Below, piece after piece: positions 1 to 8,219 of a stretch of 64,000 nt of DNA. The notes beneath the pieces are model-generated. The model made no database searches. It had not been told where the DNA came from and was given only the letters and a program-made list of their open reading frames with translations. Numbering within the stretch: the stretch's first letter is position 1; every line of letters starts with the position of its first letter. Location of the stretch: contig DYJC01000004.1 of assembly GCA_020723305.1 (NCBI GenBank), positions 200,261 through 264,260 on the forward strand, in the 5' to 3' direction. The stretch comes from Desulfosudis oleivorans. GTDB lineage: Bacteria > Desulfobacterota > Desulfobacteria > Desulfobacterales > SURF-7. Both the position numbers and the translations under genes were made by a program.

Positions 1-228
1 TCCGCCTTTCAGAGCTATAAGTCCGGCCAGTATTTCAAGAACTGAGGCATTATTAAGCAGCCATTGGTCAAGCTCCGCTTTTTTCAGGATGTTGGTTGCA
101 ACCAGATGATCGGTCATCATCCTGGTTATGGAATCCCGGCTGTAATCATAGGACAAATAACCTAAGGACATGACCGGCACCATGGCAAACAGCCAGAAAA
201 GAAAAAAGAGTTTGACGGACAGCCTCAT
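1..228 (-). CDS. Membrane-anchored sensor protein, N-terminal fragment
   Basis: The window cuts this gene; only the first 76 codons are present. The ATG at 228 overlaps the TGA of the upstream lipoprotein gene as ATGA, so translation is probably coupled. The protein starts with a short basic end, then one hydrophobic segment (about residues 5-25), then a stretch likely to face the periplasm. That is the usual start of a Cache-type histidine kinase or diguanylate cyclase. NMT1-like binding proteins often sit next to such sensors. The catalytic part lies outside the window, so the output domain cannot be named. Confidence 0.6.
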   Translation of the reverse strand, partial: MRLSVKLFFLFWLFAMVPVMSLGYLSYDYSRDSITRMMTDHLVATNILKKAELDQWLLNNASVLEILAGLIALKGG

Positions 229-1238
229 TTTTCAGTTGCTCCATAAACTGTTTTCAAAAATTGCATGGTATATGCTTTGTTCAAGTCCGGCAGCGGAGCC
301 GTCAGAAGACCCTGCCCCAGCATAATGTCATGCATATGCCTCCATGTTTCAGGATTCATCCAGCCGATTTGAGCCTCTCCGGTATGAACATACGGGAGGA
401 GCGCCTCCATCATGGCGGTTTGAAGAGCCTCATCCTGAATCCTTGCGTATTTCATGGTGATTTGTACTGCCTTGCCTGGATCACCTACGGCGTCGAGCCA
501 TCCCATGAGGGAAGCCCTCACAAAGCGAGCAACCTGATCCGGATGTTGCTCAATCATCTTGCGGGTTGTCATCAAGGTATCTGAATAAAAATGAATTCCA
601 TAGTCATCCGGCCAGATCAGATTGATCTTACAGCCTTTTTTGCACATTTTAATGACGCCGCTGGTCAGATAGGCCGGCGTGATATCGACGCTTCCATTAT
701 AAAAATCCTTGTAATCAGGATCGTAAGAAGTGAGCTTGGCCACGGAAGGATCCAGCCCGTTTTTTTTCATCAAGGCGCGCAGCCGGAACTCAAGATCTCT
801 CACAGAGCCACCGACACCGGCCGCAGCAATGGTCTTACCCTTAAAATCCTCGGGCCGGGTGATCCCGGACTTTTCCATGGCCACAAATACCACTGTGCTG
901 CGCTGGTATATGGTTGCGATGGCCGTAATATCCAAGCCCTTGCTTTGTTTTATCAGAATATCCTCAGGCGCCGCCACGCCAAAATCCGCTTTCCCCGTAA
1001 CGACTGACTGAGCGATGTCGATGCCCTGACCGCCTTCCAGAAATTGCACATTGAGATTCTCCTGGACATAATAACCCAGCTCCTGTGCCAGATAGAATCC
1101 GGCGAACTGGGCCTGGTGCTGCCACTTGAGTTGCAAAACAATTTTATCCAGCGGCTTTATTTCCCTCTTTTCCGGGCAAGCTGTGACAAGAGCGAAGGCG
1201 AATAACCAACCCATTAAAAGTAAAGCGGTTCTTCTCAT
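225..1238 (-). CDS. NMT1/THI5-like substrate-binding lipoprotein
   Basis: Predicted 337-aa lipoprotein. A signal peptide with lipobox LVTAC puts the lipidated Cys at residue 21. The mature part begins with the IVLQLKWQHQAQFAGFYLAQ-type segment typical of NMT1/THI5-like periplasmic binding proteins, a family that binds pyrimidine precursors and other small ligands for ABC transport or sensing. ATG at 1238 is chosen because AGGAGG lies 4 nt upstream; a TTG at 1253 in the same frame would spoil the signal peptide. No permease or ATPase gene is visible. The overlapping downstream gene encodes a membrane sensor, so it may serve sensing rather than uptake. The ligand is unknown. Confidence 0.8.
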   Translation of the reverse strand: MRRTALLLMGWLFAFALVTACPEKREIKPLDKIVLQLKWQHQAQFAGFYLAQELGYYVQENLNVQFLEGGQGIDIAQSVVTGKADFGVAAPEDILIKQSKGLDITAIATIYQRSTVVFVAMEKSGITRPEDFKGKTIAAAGVGGSVRDLEFRLRALMKKNGLDPSVAKLTSYDPDYKDFYNGSVDITPAYLTSGVIKMCKKGCKINLIWPDDYGIHFYSDTLMTTRKMIEQHPDQVARFVRASLMGWLDAVGDPGKAVQITMKYARIQDEALQTAMMEALLPYVHTGEAQIGWMNPETWRHMHDIMLGQGLLTAPLPDLNKAYTMQFLKTVYGATEK

Positions 1239-1500
1239 CTTTACCTCCTGCAATCGAGTGCATAATGATCTGTGGAGGAATCAAACCGGCAGTTATTTTT
1301 ATGACCGGTTTTTTAGGGGATCTGTTTTAAAGTCGGAGGTCGGGAAAAGAATAAAGTCTAAGCCTGTTCCCACTCATTTGGATGTAATAAAAATATATAA
1401 TTCCGCCTGTTTTGTCAAACCATATTTTTTCAAAATCATGAGTTTATTGATGCCAAACCTTTAATAATATGTTATACAGAAAACATAAAAATTGAAATGG
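1239..1500. other. Intergenic region with no recognised gene
   Basis: AT-rich spacer between the divergent lipoprotein gene and the hypothetical gene at 1684. It must hold promoter elements for the minus-strand pair, but I see no convincing -35/-10 pair, no tRNA and no coding frame with a ribosome binding site. It ends at the palindromic repeat that begins near 1501. Confidence 0.5.
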
Positions 1501-1647
1501 AGAGCCGGTTTCAGAAAAGTCTGTTGTTGTCATTCCGGCGAAAGCCGGACACGCAGTGAAGAGTAACGCTATCCAGTATTTTCGGCTCTTTTCTGGACAC
1601 CGGCTTTCGCCGGTGTGACGTTTTCTGATCATTTTGAAATTGGCTCT
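1501..1647 (+). repeat. Palindromic intergenic repeat, copy 1
   Basis: Bounded by imperfect inverted ends: AGAGCCGGTTTCAGAAAA on the left and, on the opposite strand, AGAGCCAATTTCAAAA on the right. Inside are nested palindromes: CATTCCGGCGAAAGCCGGA near the left and ACCGGCTTTCGCCGGTGTGAC near the right, separated by TCCAGTATTTTCGGCTCTTT. Related copies lie at 5338-5480 (opposite orientation) and 18270-18391. It encodes nothing and resembles a non-autonomous miniature element or REP-like sequence. Confidence 0.8.
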
Positions 1648-1683
1648 GGATTCTATGAAATAGCAACAACCGGGAATGGCAAC

Positions 1684-2409
1684 ATGGTGAAATCAGACAG
1701 TCAGTTCAGTTATGTTCATTGGAAAGATCTCAAAAATATTGAAGACCAAACCGTTTATTCATTTGGTATGATCGTACAGAAGATGCGAACGGAGATCACC
1801 AACCTGATCAACACCATCGGTGAGCAGGCATCATCCACACCGCTTACGCAATCCAATTTCGTATCCCTGAAAATCCTGTTCCGGTTGAAGGAGTGCATGG
1901 TGTCCATTGAGCTTCTGATTTCAAAAGGCCTTGCACGGGATGCGGCTGTCCTGCTTACAACACTGATGGAACTGAGACTGGAGATGCAATATGTTTCTGA
2001 AAATCCTTCCAGTGCGGGCGAATGGATTACCTGCAACCGGCAAAATAAAAAGCCATGGCCGGTTGATTTCCTGATCAAAAAACTCTTTCCGAGCCATGAA
2101 GACCAGAATACGGAAAGATCCAACTACAAGCACCTCTTGCAGATCAAACACAGTGACCCCATGGGAAGTCAACCCAGTTTTCCGGTCCGGGATGATGATT
2201 TTATCAATACGGATAAAAATGACCTTGCCGTATGCCTGTTCTGTGAAGGAAGTGAATGCTATCGAACCCTGATCGCTGCTTCCGAGGATCTTTCCGAATC
2301 CGGATTCAGCATCTCCAAAAACAGAAAAGCAATTGAAGAGCTGAATGAACTGAAAGAAAAGATGCAAACGCTCCGAAAAAGCAAAGCCGGCGTTGTCCAA
2401 CGATTTTAA
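1684..2409 (+). CDS. Hypothetical protein, possibly DUF5677-like
   Basis: Predicted 241-aa soluble protein with no signal peptide or membrane segment. The open frame continues upstream into the palindromic repeat, so the start is placed at ATG 1684, after the repeat; the ribosome binding site is weak. Residues about 50-110 form a helical stretch (LKILFRLKECMVSIELLISK, then a run ending in LMELRLEMQYV) that recalls DUF5677/abortive-type proteins with an RA(x)LE-like helix, but this is only an impression. The C-terminal 40 residues are charged and probably coiled coil. Two CxxxxC-type cysteines sit in the LFCEGSEC segment. Function unknown. Confidence 0.55.
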   Translation: MVKSDSQFSYVHWKDLKNIEDQTVYSFGMIVQKMRTEITNLINTIGEQASSTPLTQSNFVSLKILFRLKECMVSIELLISKGLARDAAVLLTTLMELRLEMQYVSENPSSAGEWITCNRQNKKPWPVDFLIKKLFPSHEDQNTERSNYKHLLQIKHSDPMGSQPSFPVRDDDFINTDKNDLAVCLFCEGSECYRTLIAASEDLSESGFSISKNRKAIEELNELKEKMQTLRKSKAGVVQRF

Positions 2410-2482
2410 CCCTGTACAATGTTCCCGAATCGAAGCGATCTGAAAACCATTTACGATATTCCCTTTTCAAACGGAGGCTGCA

Positions 2483-3847
2483 ATGACGTACAACCGGACC
2501 TGCCATGTTGCCGCAGGAACTTATATGATTCATGAAACATCGGATATGACCGTAGAGGCATTTCTGGGTACTTGCGTCGGGATCGCCATTTTTGACCCGG
2601 AATACGGTATCGGGGGATTGATGCATCTGCTCCTGCCGGAACCGGCTTTTTTGGCGTATCCAAAAGACCCTGAAAAATATGTTACAACCGGTCTTCCTCT
2701 CTTTATACATAATCTTTTGAAACAGGGAGCCAAAAAAGAGAATTTAAGGGCCTGGGTTGCAGGCGGAGCTCTTGTGGAACCGCTTACCAGACAGGATATT
2801 GCACTTGACATTGGTGGGCGAAATGCAGATGCGGCCATCCAGGTGCTTACAAAAGAAAATATTCTGATCGAGCATATCGAAACCGGAGGATTTTTTTCAT
2901 GTACCCTGAGCTTGAACATGAAAACCTGGACCCCGGATATCCGGCCCATCAGCATTGCCGCAACCGAATCTCATATACAAATCAAGCCCCCCTCCAAGGA
3001 AGAACTTGACCGGGCTTTTGCTTCCATAAAACCAATACCCCAGGCTGCCATAAAGGTGATGAGAATGCTGGATGACGAAGGCAGCAGTTTCAGAGAGATT
3101 GCCAATGAAATCCGGAAAGATCAGATTATCACCGCCAGTGTGATCCGAATCTGTAATTCAGCCTTGTTTAAAGGAAACACCAAAATCGACACCCTGGATG
3201 ACGCCCTGATCATACTTGGACGGGATGTTCTGGTAAAATCCATACTACTGGCTGCGATCAACAACTATTTCGGTCAAGCAGGCAGCGGATATGCCCTTTG
3301 TTACGGAAGCCTGTACCACCATTCCGTTTCCAGTGCGGTTATTGCTGAAAAACTGGCACAGCAAAGCGAAAAGGTTCGTCCCCAGACAGCCTATACCGCA
3401 GGTTTATTGCATGACATCGGCATGGTGGTTCTGGATCAGGCCATTGCCTCCTCATTTCCTTTTTTTTACCGAAACATACAAAAGCAAGGGGCAAACATCC
3501 TTGCGGTGGAAAAAGAGATATTCGGCATGGATCACTGTGAGGCCGGGAAAAAACTGGCCGGACTGTGGTCTTTCCCGGAAAACCTGATTGATAGCATTTT
3601 TTCCCATCACCACCCTGAAAAAACGAAAATCAGCCCTGGGTTGTCCCATATCATCTTTCTTACCGAGCTGATCATGTCCCGATTCCATACCAGCCTTGAG
3701 CTTCTGTCCACCAGTGTGGAATCCTTTGAATCCAGCCTTCAAAAAATAGGGCTTTCAATTTCCAAATTTCCTGATATTGTTAGCCAAATTCCGTTAGAGG
3801 CGTTTGGAACCGACCCGGATAAGACTGCCATACTGGTAAAGAGATAG
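2483..3847 (+). CDS. CheD-like domain fused to an HDOD domain
   Basis: Predicted 454-aa cytosolic protein. Residues about 8-155 look like CheD, the chemoreceptor glutamine deamidase and CheC partner: LGTCVGIAIFDP, GIGGLMHLLLP and a later GGRN segment. Cys31 and His48 keep the 17-residue spacing of the CheD catalytic pair; the family's catalytic Thr six residues before the Cys appears to be Glu here. Residues about 175-400 form an HDOD domain, with a LLHDIG motif near the middle of the signalling fold. The ATG at 2483 has GGAGG about 6 nt upstream. No other chemotaxis gene lies nearby. The fusion suggests a regulator in signalling or motility; activity is unproven. Confidence 0.8.
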   Translation: MTYNRTCHVAAGTYMIHETSDMTVEAFLGTCVGIAIFDPEYGIGGLMHLLLPEPAFLAYPKDPEKYVTTGLPLFIHNLLKQGAKKENLRAWVAGGALVEPLTRQDIALDIGGRNADAAIQVLTKENILIEHIETGGFFSCTLSLNMKTWTPDIRPISIAATESHIQIKPPSKEELDRAFASIKPIPQAAIKVMRMLDDEGSSFREIANEIRKDQIITASVIRICNSALFKGNTKIDTLDDALIILGRDVLVKSILLAAINNYFGQAGSGYALCYGSLYHHSVSSAVIAEKLAQQSEKVRPQTAYTAGLLHDIGMVVLDQAIASSFPFFYRNIQKQGANILAVEKEIFGMDHCEAGKKLAGLWSFPENLIDSIFSHHHPEKTKISPGLSHIIFLTELIMSRFHTSLELLSTSVESFESSLQKIGLSISKFPDIVSQIPLEAFGTDPDKTAILVKR

Positions 3848-3857
3848 ATTCAAAAAA

Positions 3858-5276
3858 ATGAAACAGATGAACAATCAAGAAATGCTATTGCGCAAGCTGC
3901 CTGGTGTGGATCGAATATTGGAACGTATTCAGGAAGAACAGGAGTATACAGGTACCCCGAAATCCGTTCTTGTGGATGCGATCCGGTTTGTGATCGAAAA
4001 AAAACGTTCCGATATTCTGCAAACCAGGACATTCGATGATGTTACCGATGATATTAATATCGATCAGCTTCTGTCCGATATCCGGCAGAAAATTGCAATG
4101 ATCATGAAACCCAACCTGAGACGAACCGTCAATGCAACCGGTGTTGTGGTTCATACAAACCTTGGGCGCTCTCTCTTGGCTAAAAAAGCGATTGAACAGG
4201 TTATTGAAATCGCATCAAACTATTCCAACCTTGAATTTGATATTGAAAAAGGCCAGAGGGGACTTAGGTACAGCAGTGTTGAAGATATTCTGTGTGAAAT
4301 CAGCGGGGCTGAATCCGGAATGGTGGTCAATAACAATGCAGCCGCCGTACTTCTCTGCCTGGAAACCATGGCCAAAGGAAAAGAAGTCATTGTTTCCAGG
4401 GGTGAACTTGTTGAGATCGGTGGATCCTTCCGAATTCCGGATGTCATGGCAAAAAGCGGTTGTATCCTGAAAGAGGTCGGAACCACAAACAGAACCCATC
4501 CCAGAGATTATGAAGAAGCCATCAATGAAAATACAGGGCTTTTACTCAAGGTGCATACCAGCAACTATACCATAACCGGATTTACGGCAGATGTTTCCTT
4601 ACCGGAAATGGAAAAAATCGGAAAAAAACATAGCCTTCCGGTCATGGAAGATCTGGGCAGCGGTACATTTATTGATTTTTCACGATACGGGCTTACACGA
4701 GAACCCACGGTTCAGGATTCTGTCCGGGCTGGAATGGATATTGTAACCTTCAGTGGTGACAAATTATTGGGCGGCCCTCAGGCAGGGATCATTGTCGGCA
4801 AAAAAGAGATCATCGGAAAAATACGAAAAAATCCTTTGACCCGGGCTCTCCGGATCGACAAATTAACCCTTGCCGCTCTGGAAAGTACGCTCAGGCTGTA
4901 CCGGGATCCAAAAAATGCAGCCAGATGCATTCCCACACTTCGCATGATAACTGAACCCTATGAACAGGTGCATCAAAAAGCGGACCGGCTTGTCAGAAAC
5001 ATAGAAGAACTGCATGACTCCCGTCTGGTTCTTAACATCAAAAAAATATCCTCGAAAACCGGTGGAGGTGCCCTGCCCCTTCTGGACATACCCAGCGCCG
5101 GCGTGGGAATCCGGATTCAGGACATGACCGCAGACGGAATTGAAAAAGCCATGCGGGCCAATGACCCGGCGATTATCGGAAGGATTGAAGAGGATCTGTA
5201 TATTCTGGACCTTCGAACCATTCAGGATGATGAGTTTTCAATCATCGTGAATGCCTTGAAAAATATTCTTGCATAA
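3858..5276 (+). CDS. selA: L-seryl-tRNA(Sec) selenium transferase (SelA)
   Basis: 472-aa PLP enzyme that converts Ser-tRNA(Sec) to Sec-tRNA(Sec) using selenophosphate; E. coli SelA is 463 aa. The N-terminal tRNA-binding domain is followed by VNATGVVVHTNLGRS and the PLP-lysine motif SGDKLLGGPQAG, with the lysine at residue 302. The gene begins 10 nt after the CheD-HDOD gene, probably in the same transcript. selB, selC and selD are not in the window; in many genomes selB follows selA, but here a palindromic repeat and a FmdB gene follow instead. Its presence supports reading the TGA at 58719-58721 as selenocysteine. Confidence 0.96.
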   Translation: MKQMNNQEMLLRKLPGVDRILERIQEEQEYTGTPKSVLVDAIRFVIEKKRSDILQTRTFDDVTDDINIDQLLSDIRQKIAMIMKPNLRRTVNATGVVVHTNLGRSLLAKKAIEQVIEIASNYSNLEFDIEKGQRGLRYSSVEDILCEISGAESGMVVNNNAAAVLLCLETMAKGKEVIVSRGELVEIGGSFRIPDVMAKSGCILKEVGTTNRTHPRDYEEAINENTGLLLKVHTSNYTITGFTADVSLPEMEKIGKKHSLPVMEDLGSGTFIDFSRYGLTREPTVQDSVRAGMDIVTFSGDKLLGGPQAGIIVGKKEIIGKIRKNPLTRALRIDKLTLAALESTLRLYRDPKNAARCIPTLRMITEPYEQVHQKADRLVRNIEELHDSRLVLNIKKISSKTGGGALPLLDIPSAGVGIRIQDMTADGIEKAMRANDPAIIGRIEEDLYILDLRTIQDDEFSIIVNALKNILA

Positions 5277-5298
5277 TCGGACAAATAAAAAAACTTGA

Positions 5299-5333
5299 AT
5301 ATATGTGCTATTTCGTCCATATATATTTTTTTT
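5299..5333 (+). terminator. Candidate Rho-independent terminator after selA
   Basis: ATATATG (5299-5305) pairs with CATATAT (5318-5324) around a 12-nt loop and is followed by a run of eight T. The stem is AT-rich and therefore weak, but the position, 20 nt after the selA stop, fits. Confidence 0.45.
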
Positions 5334-5337
5334 CATA

Positions 5338-5480
5338 AGAGCTAATTTCAAAACGATGAAAAACCGTCACACCGGCGAAGGCCGGTGTCCAGAAAAGAAT
5401 TGAAAATACTGGATAGCACTTCACTTCTCTGGATTCCGGCCTTCGCCGGAATGACAACAACAGACTTTTGAAATTAGCTC
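5338..5480 (-). repeat. Palindromic intergenic repeat, copy 2
   Basis: Inverted ends: AGCTAATTTCAAAA at 5340-5353 and its complement at the right edge (TTTTGAAATTAGCT). The interior matches copies 1 and 3 read on the other strand: CCGTCACACCGGCGAAGGCC, then GGTGTCCAGAAAAGA, AATACTGGATAG and TTCCGGCCTTCGCCGGAATGA near the end (given here in short pieces). It separates selA from the FmdB gene. Confidence 0.8.
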
Positions 5481-5514
5481 ATAAGTTTAAACTGAATATC
5501 AGGAGAAGATATCT

Positions 5515-5748
5515 ATGCCGATATATGAATACCATTGTAAAAAATGTGACCAGGTCTTTGAGTATCTGGTTTTTGGTTCCGATGAACCAACCGCCTGCCC
5601 CTCCTGCAAGGGTAAAAAAGTGAGCCGGATGATGTCCGCATGCGGATTTAAAACAAAAGGAAGCAGCGGTGAAACCGTTCGTTCTTCCGCCTCATCATCA
5701 TCCTGCGGCGGTTGTTCCGCAAACAGTTGTTCAGGGTGCGGACATTAA
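5515..5748 (+). CDS. FmdB-family zinc ribbon protein
   Basis: 77-aa protein beginning MPIYEYHCKKCDQVFE, the hallmark of the FmdB/CxxC regulatory zinc ribbon family. Two CxxC knuckles (CKKC near residue 8 and CPSC near residue 31) should hold one zinc. The C-terminal 25 residues are Ser/Cys/Gly rich with further CGGC and CSGC pairs, a frequent tail in Desulfobacterota members. The role is unknown; proposed roles range from nucleic-acid binding to regulation. hemC begins 4 nt after its stop codon, so the two are probably co-transcribed. Confidence 0.85.
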   Translation: MPIYEYHCKKCDQVFEYLVFGSDEPTACPSCKGKKVSRMMSACGFKTKGSSGETVRSSASSSSCGGCSANSCSGCGH

Positions 5749-5752
5749 CCCC

Positions 5753-6694
5753 ATGCAGATAACCATTGGAACAAGGGGCAGCAAGCTGGCGCTCTGGCAG
5801 GCCAATTGGGTAAAAGCCGCCATCCAGGCAATCGATCCGGATTGTTCCGTATCCCTTGAGATCATCAAGACCAAAGGGGATAAAATTCTGGATGTTCCTC
5901 TTGCAAAGGTGGGCGGCAAGGGTCTGTTTGTCAAGGAAATCGAAGAAGCTCTTCTTGCCGGAAAAGTGGATCTGGCGGTCCACAGCATGAAAGACATGCC
6001 GGCTCTGGTACCGTATGGACTGTGCATTGGAGCGGTTCCGGAACGGGAAGACTACCGGGATGTCATGATCTCAAAAAACAATCTTCCTTTTTCAGACCTG
6101 CCTCAAGGAGCAAGAATCGGAACCAGCAGCCTCCGGCGCTCTTCGCAATTAAAGCATATCCGTCCGGATATTACGATCGTTCCCTTACGCGGCAATCTGG
6201 ATACCCGCATTCAAAAACTTTCGACTGAAAAACTGGATGCGATTGTTCTGGCTGCTGCCGGAATGAACCGCCTGAATCATAAAGATAAAATCTCCGAATA
6301 CCTGACAACCGACATCATGCTGCCTGCGGTAGGCCAGGGAGCACTCTGCATTGAAATCCGGGAAAGCGACCCGGTTATCGCCCCGATTGTAGAAAAACTG
6401 AATCATGAGATCACCCGAACCACGGTTCTTGCGGAACGTTCCTTTTTACACCGGCTGGAAGGCGGGTGCCAGGTTCCCATTGCAGCACTGGGCATGCTGG
6501 AAAACGAAAATCTTTCCCTGACCGGTCTGGTGGCGGATATCGAAGGCAGAACCATTATCCGAAAAACCATTACCAGCCATCCTTCCCTGTATGAAACAAC
6601 CGGGATTGATCTGGCTGAAATACTGTTGGCTCATGGCGCAGATGAATTATTGAAACAACTGAAACAGATTGAAAAGGGAAACCATGAAGGGTAA
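5753..6694 (+). CDS. hemC: Porphobilinogen deaminase (hydroxymethylbilane synthase)
   Basis: 313-aa cytosolic enzyme joining four porphobilinogen molecules into hydroxymethylbilane for haem, sirohaem and cobamide synthesis. The start MQITIGTRGSKLALWQA is typical, and the dipyrromethane cofactor is held by the Cys of LEGGCQVPIA (residue 239; 242 in E. coli). The frame is open upstream inside the FmdB gene, but ATG 5753 gives the family N-terminus. The next gene starts 11 nt before the hemC stop, so translation is probably coupled. Confidence 0.96.
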   Translation: MQITIGTRGSKLALWQANWVKAAIQAIDPDCSVSLEIIKTKGDKILDVPLAKVGGKGLFVKEIEEALLAGKVDLAVHSMKDMPALVPYGLCIGAVPEREDYRDVMISKNNLPFSDLPQGARIGTSSLRRSSQLKHIRPDITIVPLRGNLDTRIQKLSTEKLDAIVLAAAGMNRLNHKDKISEYLTTDIMLPAVGQGALCIEIRESDPVIAPIVEKLNHEITRTTVLAERSFLHRLEGGCQVPIAALGMLENENLSLTGLVADIEGRTIIRKTITSHPSLYETTGIDLAEILLAHGADELLKQLKQIEKGNHEG

Positions 6695-8204
6695 AGTGTT
6701 TCTGATCGGTGCCGGCCCCGGAGATCCCGGCCTGATTACCGTAAAAGGCAAGGAATGCATCTCCCGTGCAGATGTCGTCATCTATGACTATCTTGCTTCC
6801 CCTTCCCTGCTGACCTTTGCCGGACCGTCTGCCGAACAGATCTATGTGGGCAAAAAAGGCGGTGATCATACCCTCTCCCAGGATGGAATCAACCAGCTTC
6901 TTGTGGAAAAAGCCAATAAAGGGATGGTTGTGGCGCGATTGAAAGGCGGTGATCCGTTTATCTTCGGAAGGGGAGGAGAAGAAGCTGAGGTTCTGATCCA
7001 GGCCGGCATTCCTTTTGAAATTGTTCCCGGCGTTACCTCAGCCATTGCCGCACCGGCATATGCGGGAATACCGCTTACACACCGAAAATTCACCACCACC
7101 CTTGCCTTTGTTTCCGGCCATGAAGCACCGGGCAAGGAAAAATCCGGCATACGCTGGGAATCCCTGGCCAATGGAATCGGAACCCTGGTGTTCCTCATGG
7201 GAGTGAAAAACCTGCCCTATATCGTAACCAGCCTGATCGAACACGGCAAACCCCCGGAAACCCCTGTGGCACTGGTTCGATGGGGAACCACGACCCGGCA
7301 GCAGACCGTGACCGGCACCCTTGAAACCATTGTGGACAATGTTGCAAAAGCGGGCCTGAAATCTCCCTCCATCATCATCGTAGGCGAGGTGGTCACCCTG
7401 CGGGAATCGATGAACTGGTTTGAAAAAAAACCGCTGATGGGCAAACGGATCATTGTCACGCGCGCACGGGAACAAGCCAGCGATCTGGTAAAACTGCTTT
7501 CCGAACTCGGTGCGGAATGTATGGAATTCCCGACCATTACAATCGTACCCCCAAAGGATTTCACTCTGCTGGACAGGGCGATTGATACGATCTCCTCTTA
7601 CGACTATCTTGTTTTCACCAGCGTGAACGGAGTAACCTTTTTCTTTGACAGACTTTTTGAAAAAGGACGGGATGTCCGGTGTCTGGGTCATATCCGCACG
7701 GCCACCATTGGACCAGCCACATCCGCAAGGTTGAGGCAATTCGGAATCACCAGCGATATTATCCCGGAAAGCTACCGGGCGGAATCGGTGATCACTGCAT
7801 TTAAGAAGGAACCTGTGAAGGGGAAAAAAATCCTTCTTCCCCGTGCAAAAGACGCAAGACCCATTCTTCCGGTCGAGCTTACGAAAATGGGTGCAATCGT
7901 GGATGAAATCATCACTTATGCTGCAAACCCGGTATCGGAAAACACAGATGAACTGATCCAAAATCTTGAAAGCGGTTCCATTGATATGATTACATTCACC
8001 AGTTCATCTACGGTAACCAATTTCAAAGCCCTGATACCGGATGAACAATTTGATGATCTGATGAGAGATGTCGCCATTGCCGGCATCGGCCCGATCACCA
8101 GCGATACAGCGGAAAATCTTGGATTCCATGTGGATGTTACGGCTGAAGTGTTTACCATTCCCGGTCTGGTTGCAGCGATCGTGAAATATATGGAAGGCAA
8201 TTGA
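6684..8204 (+). CDS. Fused uroporphyrinogen-III C-methyltransferase / uroporphyrinogen-III synthase
   Basis: 506-aa two-domain enzyme. Residues 1 to about 245 form a SAM-dependent SUMT (CobA type), with GAGPGDPGLIT at the start, the GGDPFIFGRGGEE motif and VPGVTSA. Residues about 255-506 form uroporphyrinogen-III synthase (HemD). The fusion closes hydroxymethylbilane to uroporphyrinogen III and methylates it to precorrin-2, the entry to sirohaem and cobalamin. It overlaps hemC by 11 nt. CobA-HemD fusions occur in Desulfobacterota and Firmicutes. Start ATG 6684 has a purine-rich site upstream. Confidence 0.95.
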   Translation: MKGKVFLIGAGPGDPGLITVKGKECISRADVVIYDYLASPSLLTFAGPSAEQIYVGKKGGDHTLSQDGINQLLVEKANKGMVVARLKGGDPFIFGRGGEEAEVLIQAGIPFEIVPGVTSAIAAPAYAGIPLTHRKFTTTLAFVSGHEAPGKEKSGIRWESLANGIGTLVFLMGVKNLPYIVTSLIEHGKPPETPVALVRWGTTTRQQTVTGTLETIVDNVAKAGLKSPSIIIVGEVVTLRESMNWFEKKPLMGKRIIVTRAREQASDLVKLLSELGAECMEFPTITIVPPKDFTLLDRAIDTISSYDYLVFTSVNGVTFFFDRLFEKGRDVRCLGHIRTATIGPATSARLRQFGITSDIIPESYRAESVITAFKKEPVKGKKILLPRAKDARPILPVELTKMGAIVDEIITYAANPVSENTDELIQNLESGSIDMITFTSSSTVTNFKALIPDEQFDDLMRDVAIAGIGPITSDTAENLGFHVDVTAEVFTIPGLVAAIVKYMEGN

Positions 8205-8219
8205 AAAGAGGGCTCCACC

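Noticed and set aside
1444-1632. Short ORF across repeat copy 1
   Set aside because: It encodes the palindromic repeat and has no homology features.
7038-7961. 307-codon minus-strand ORF across cobA-hemD
   Set aside because: Opposite strand to a well-supported fused enzyme; no family features.
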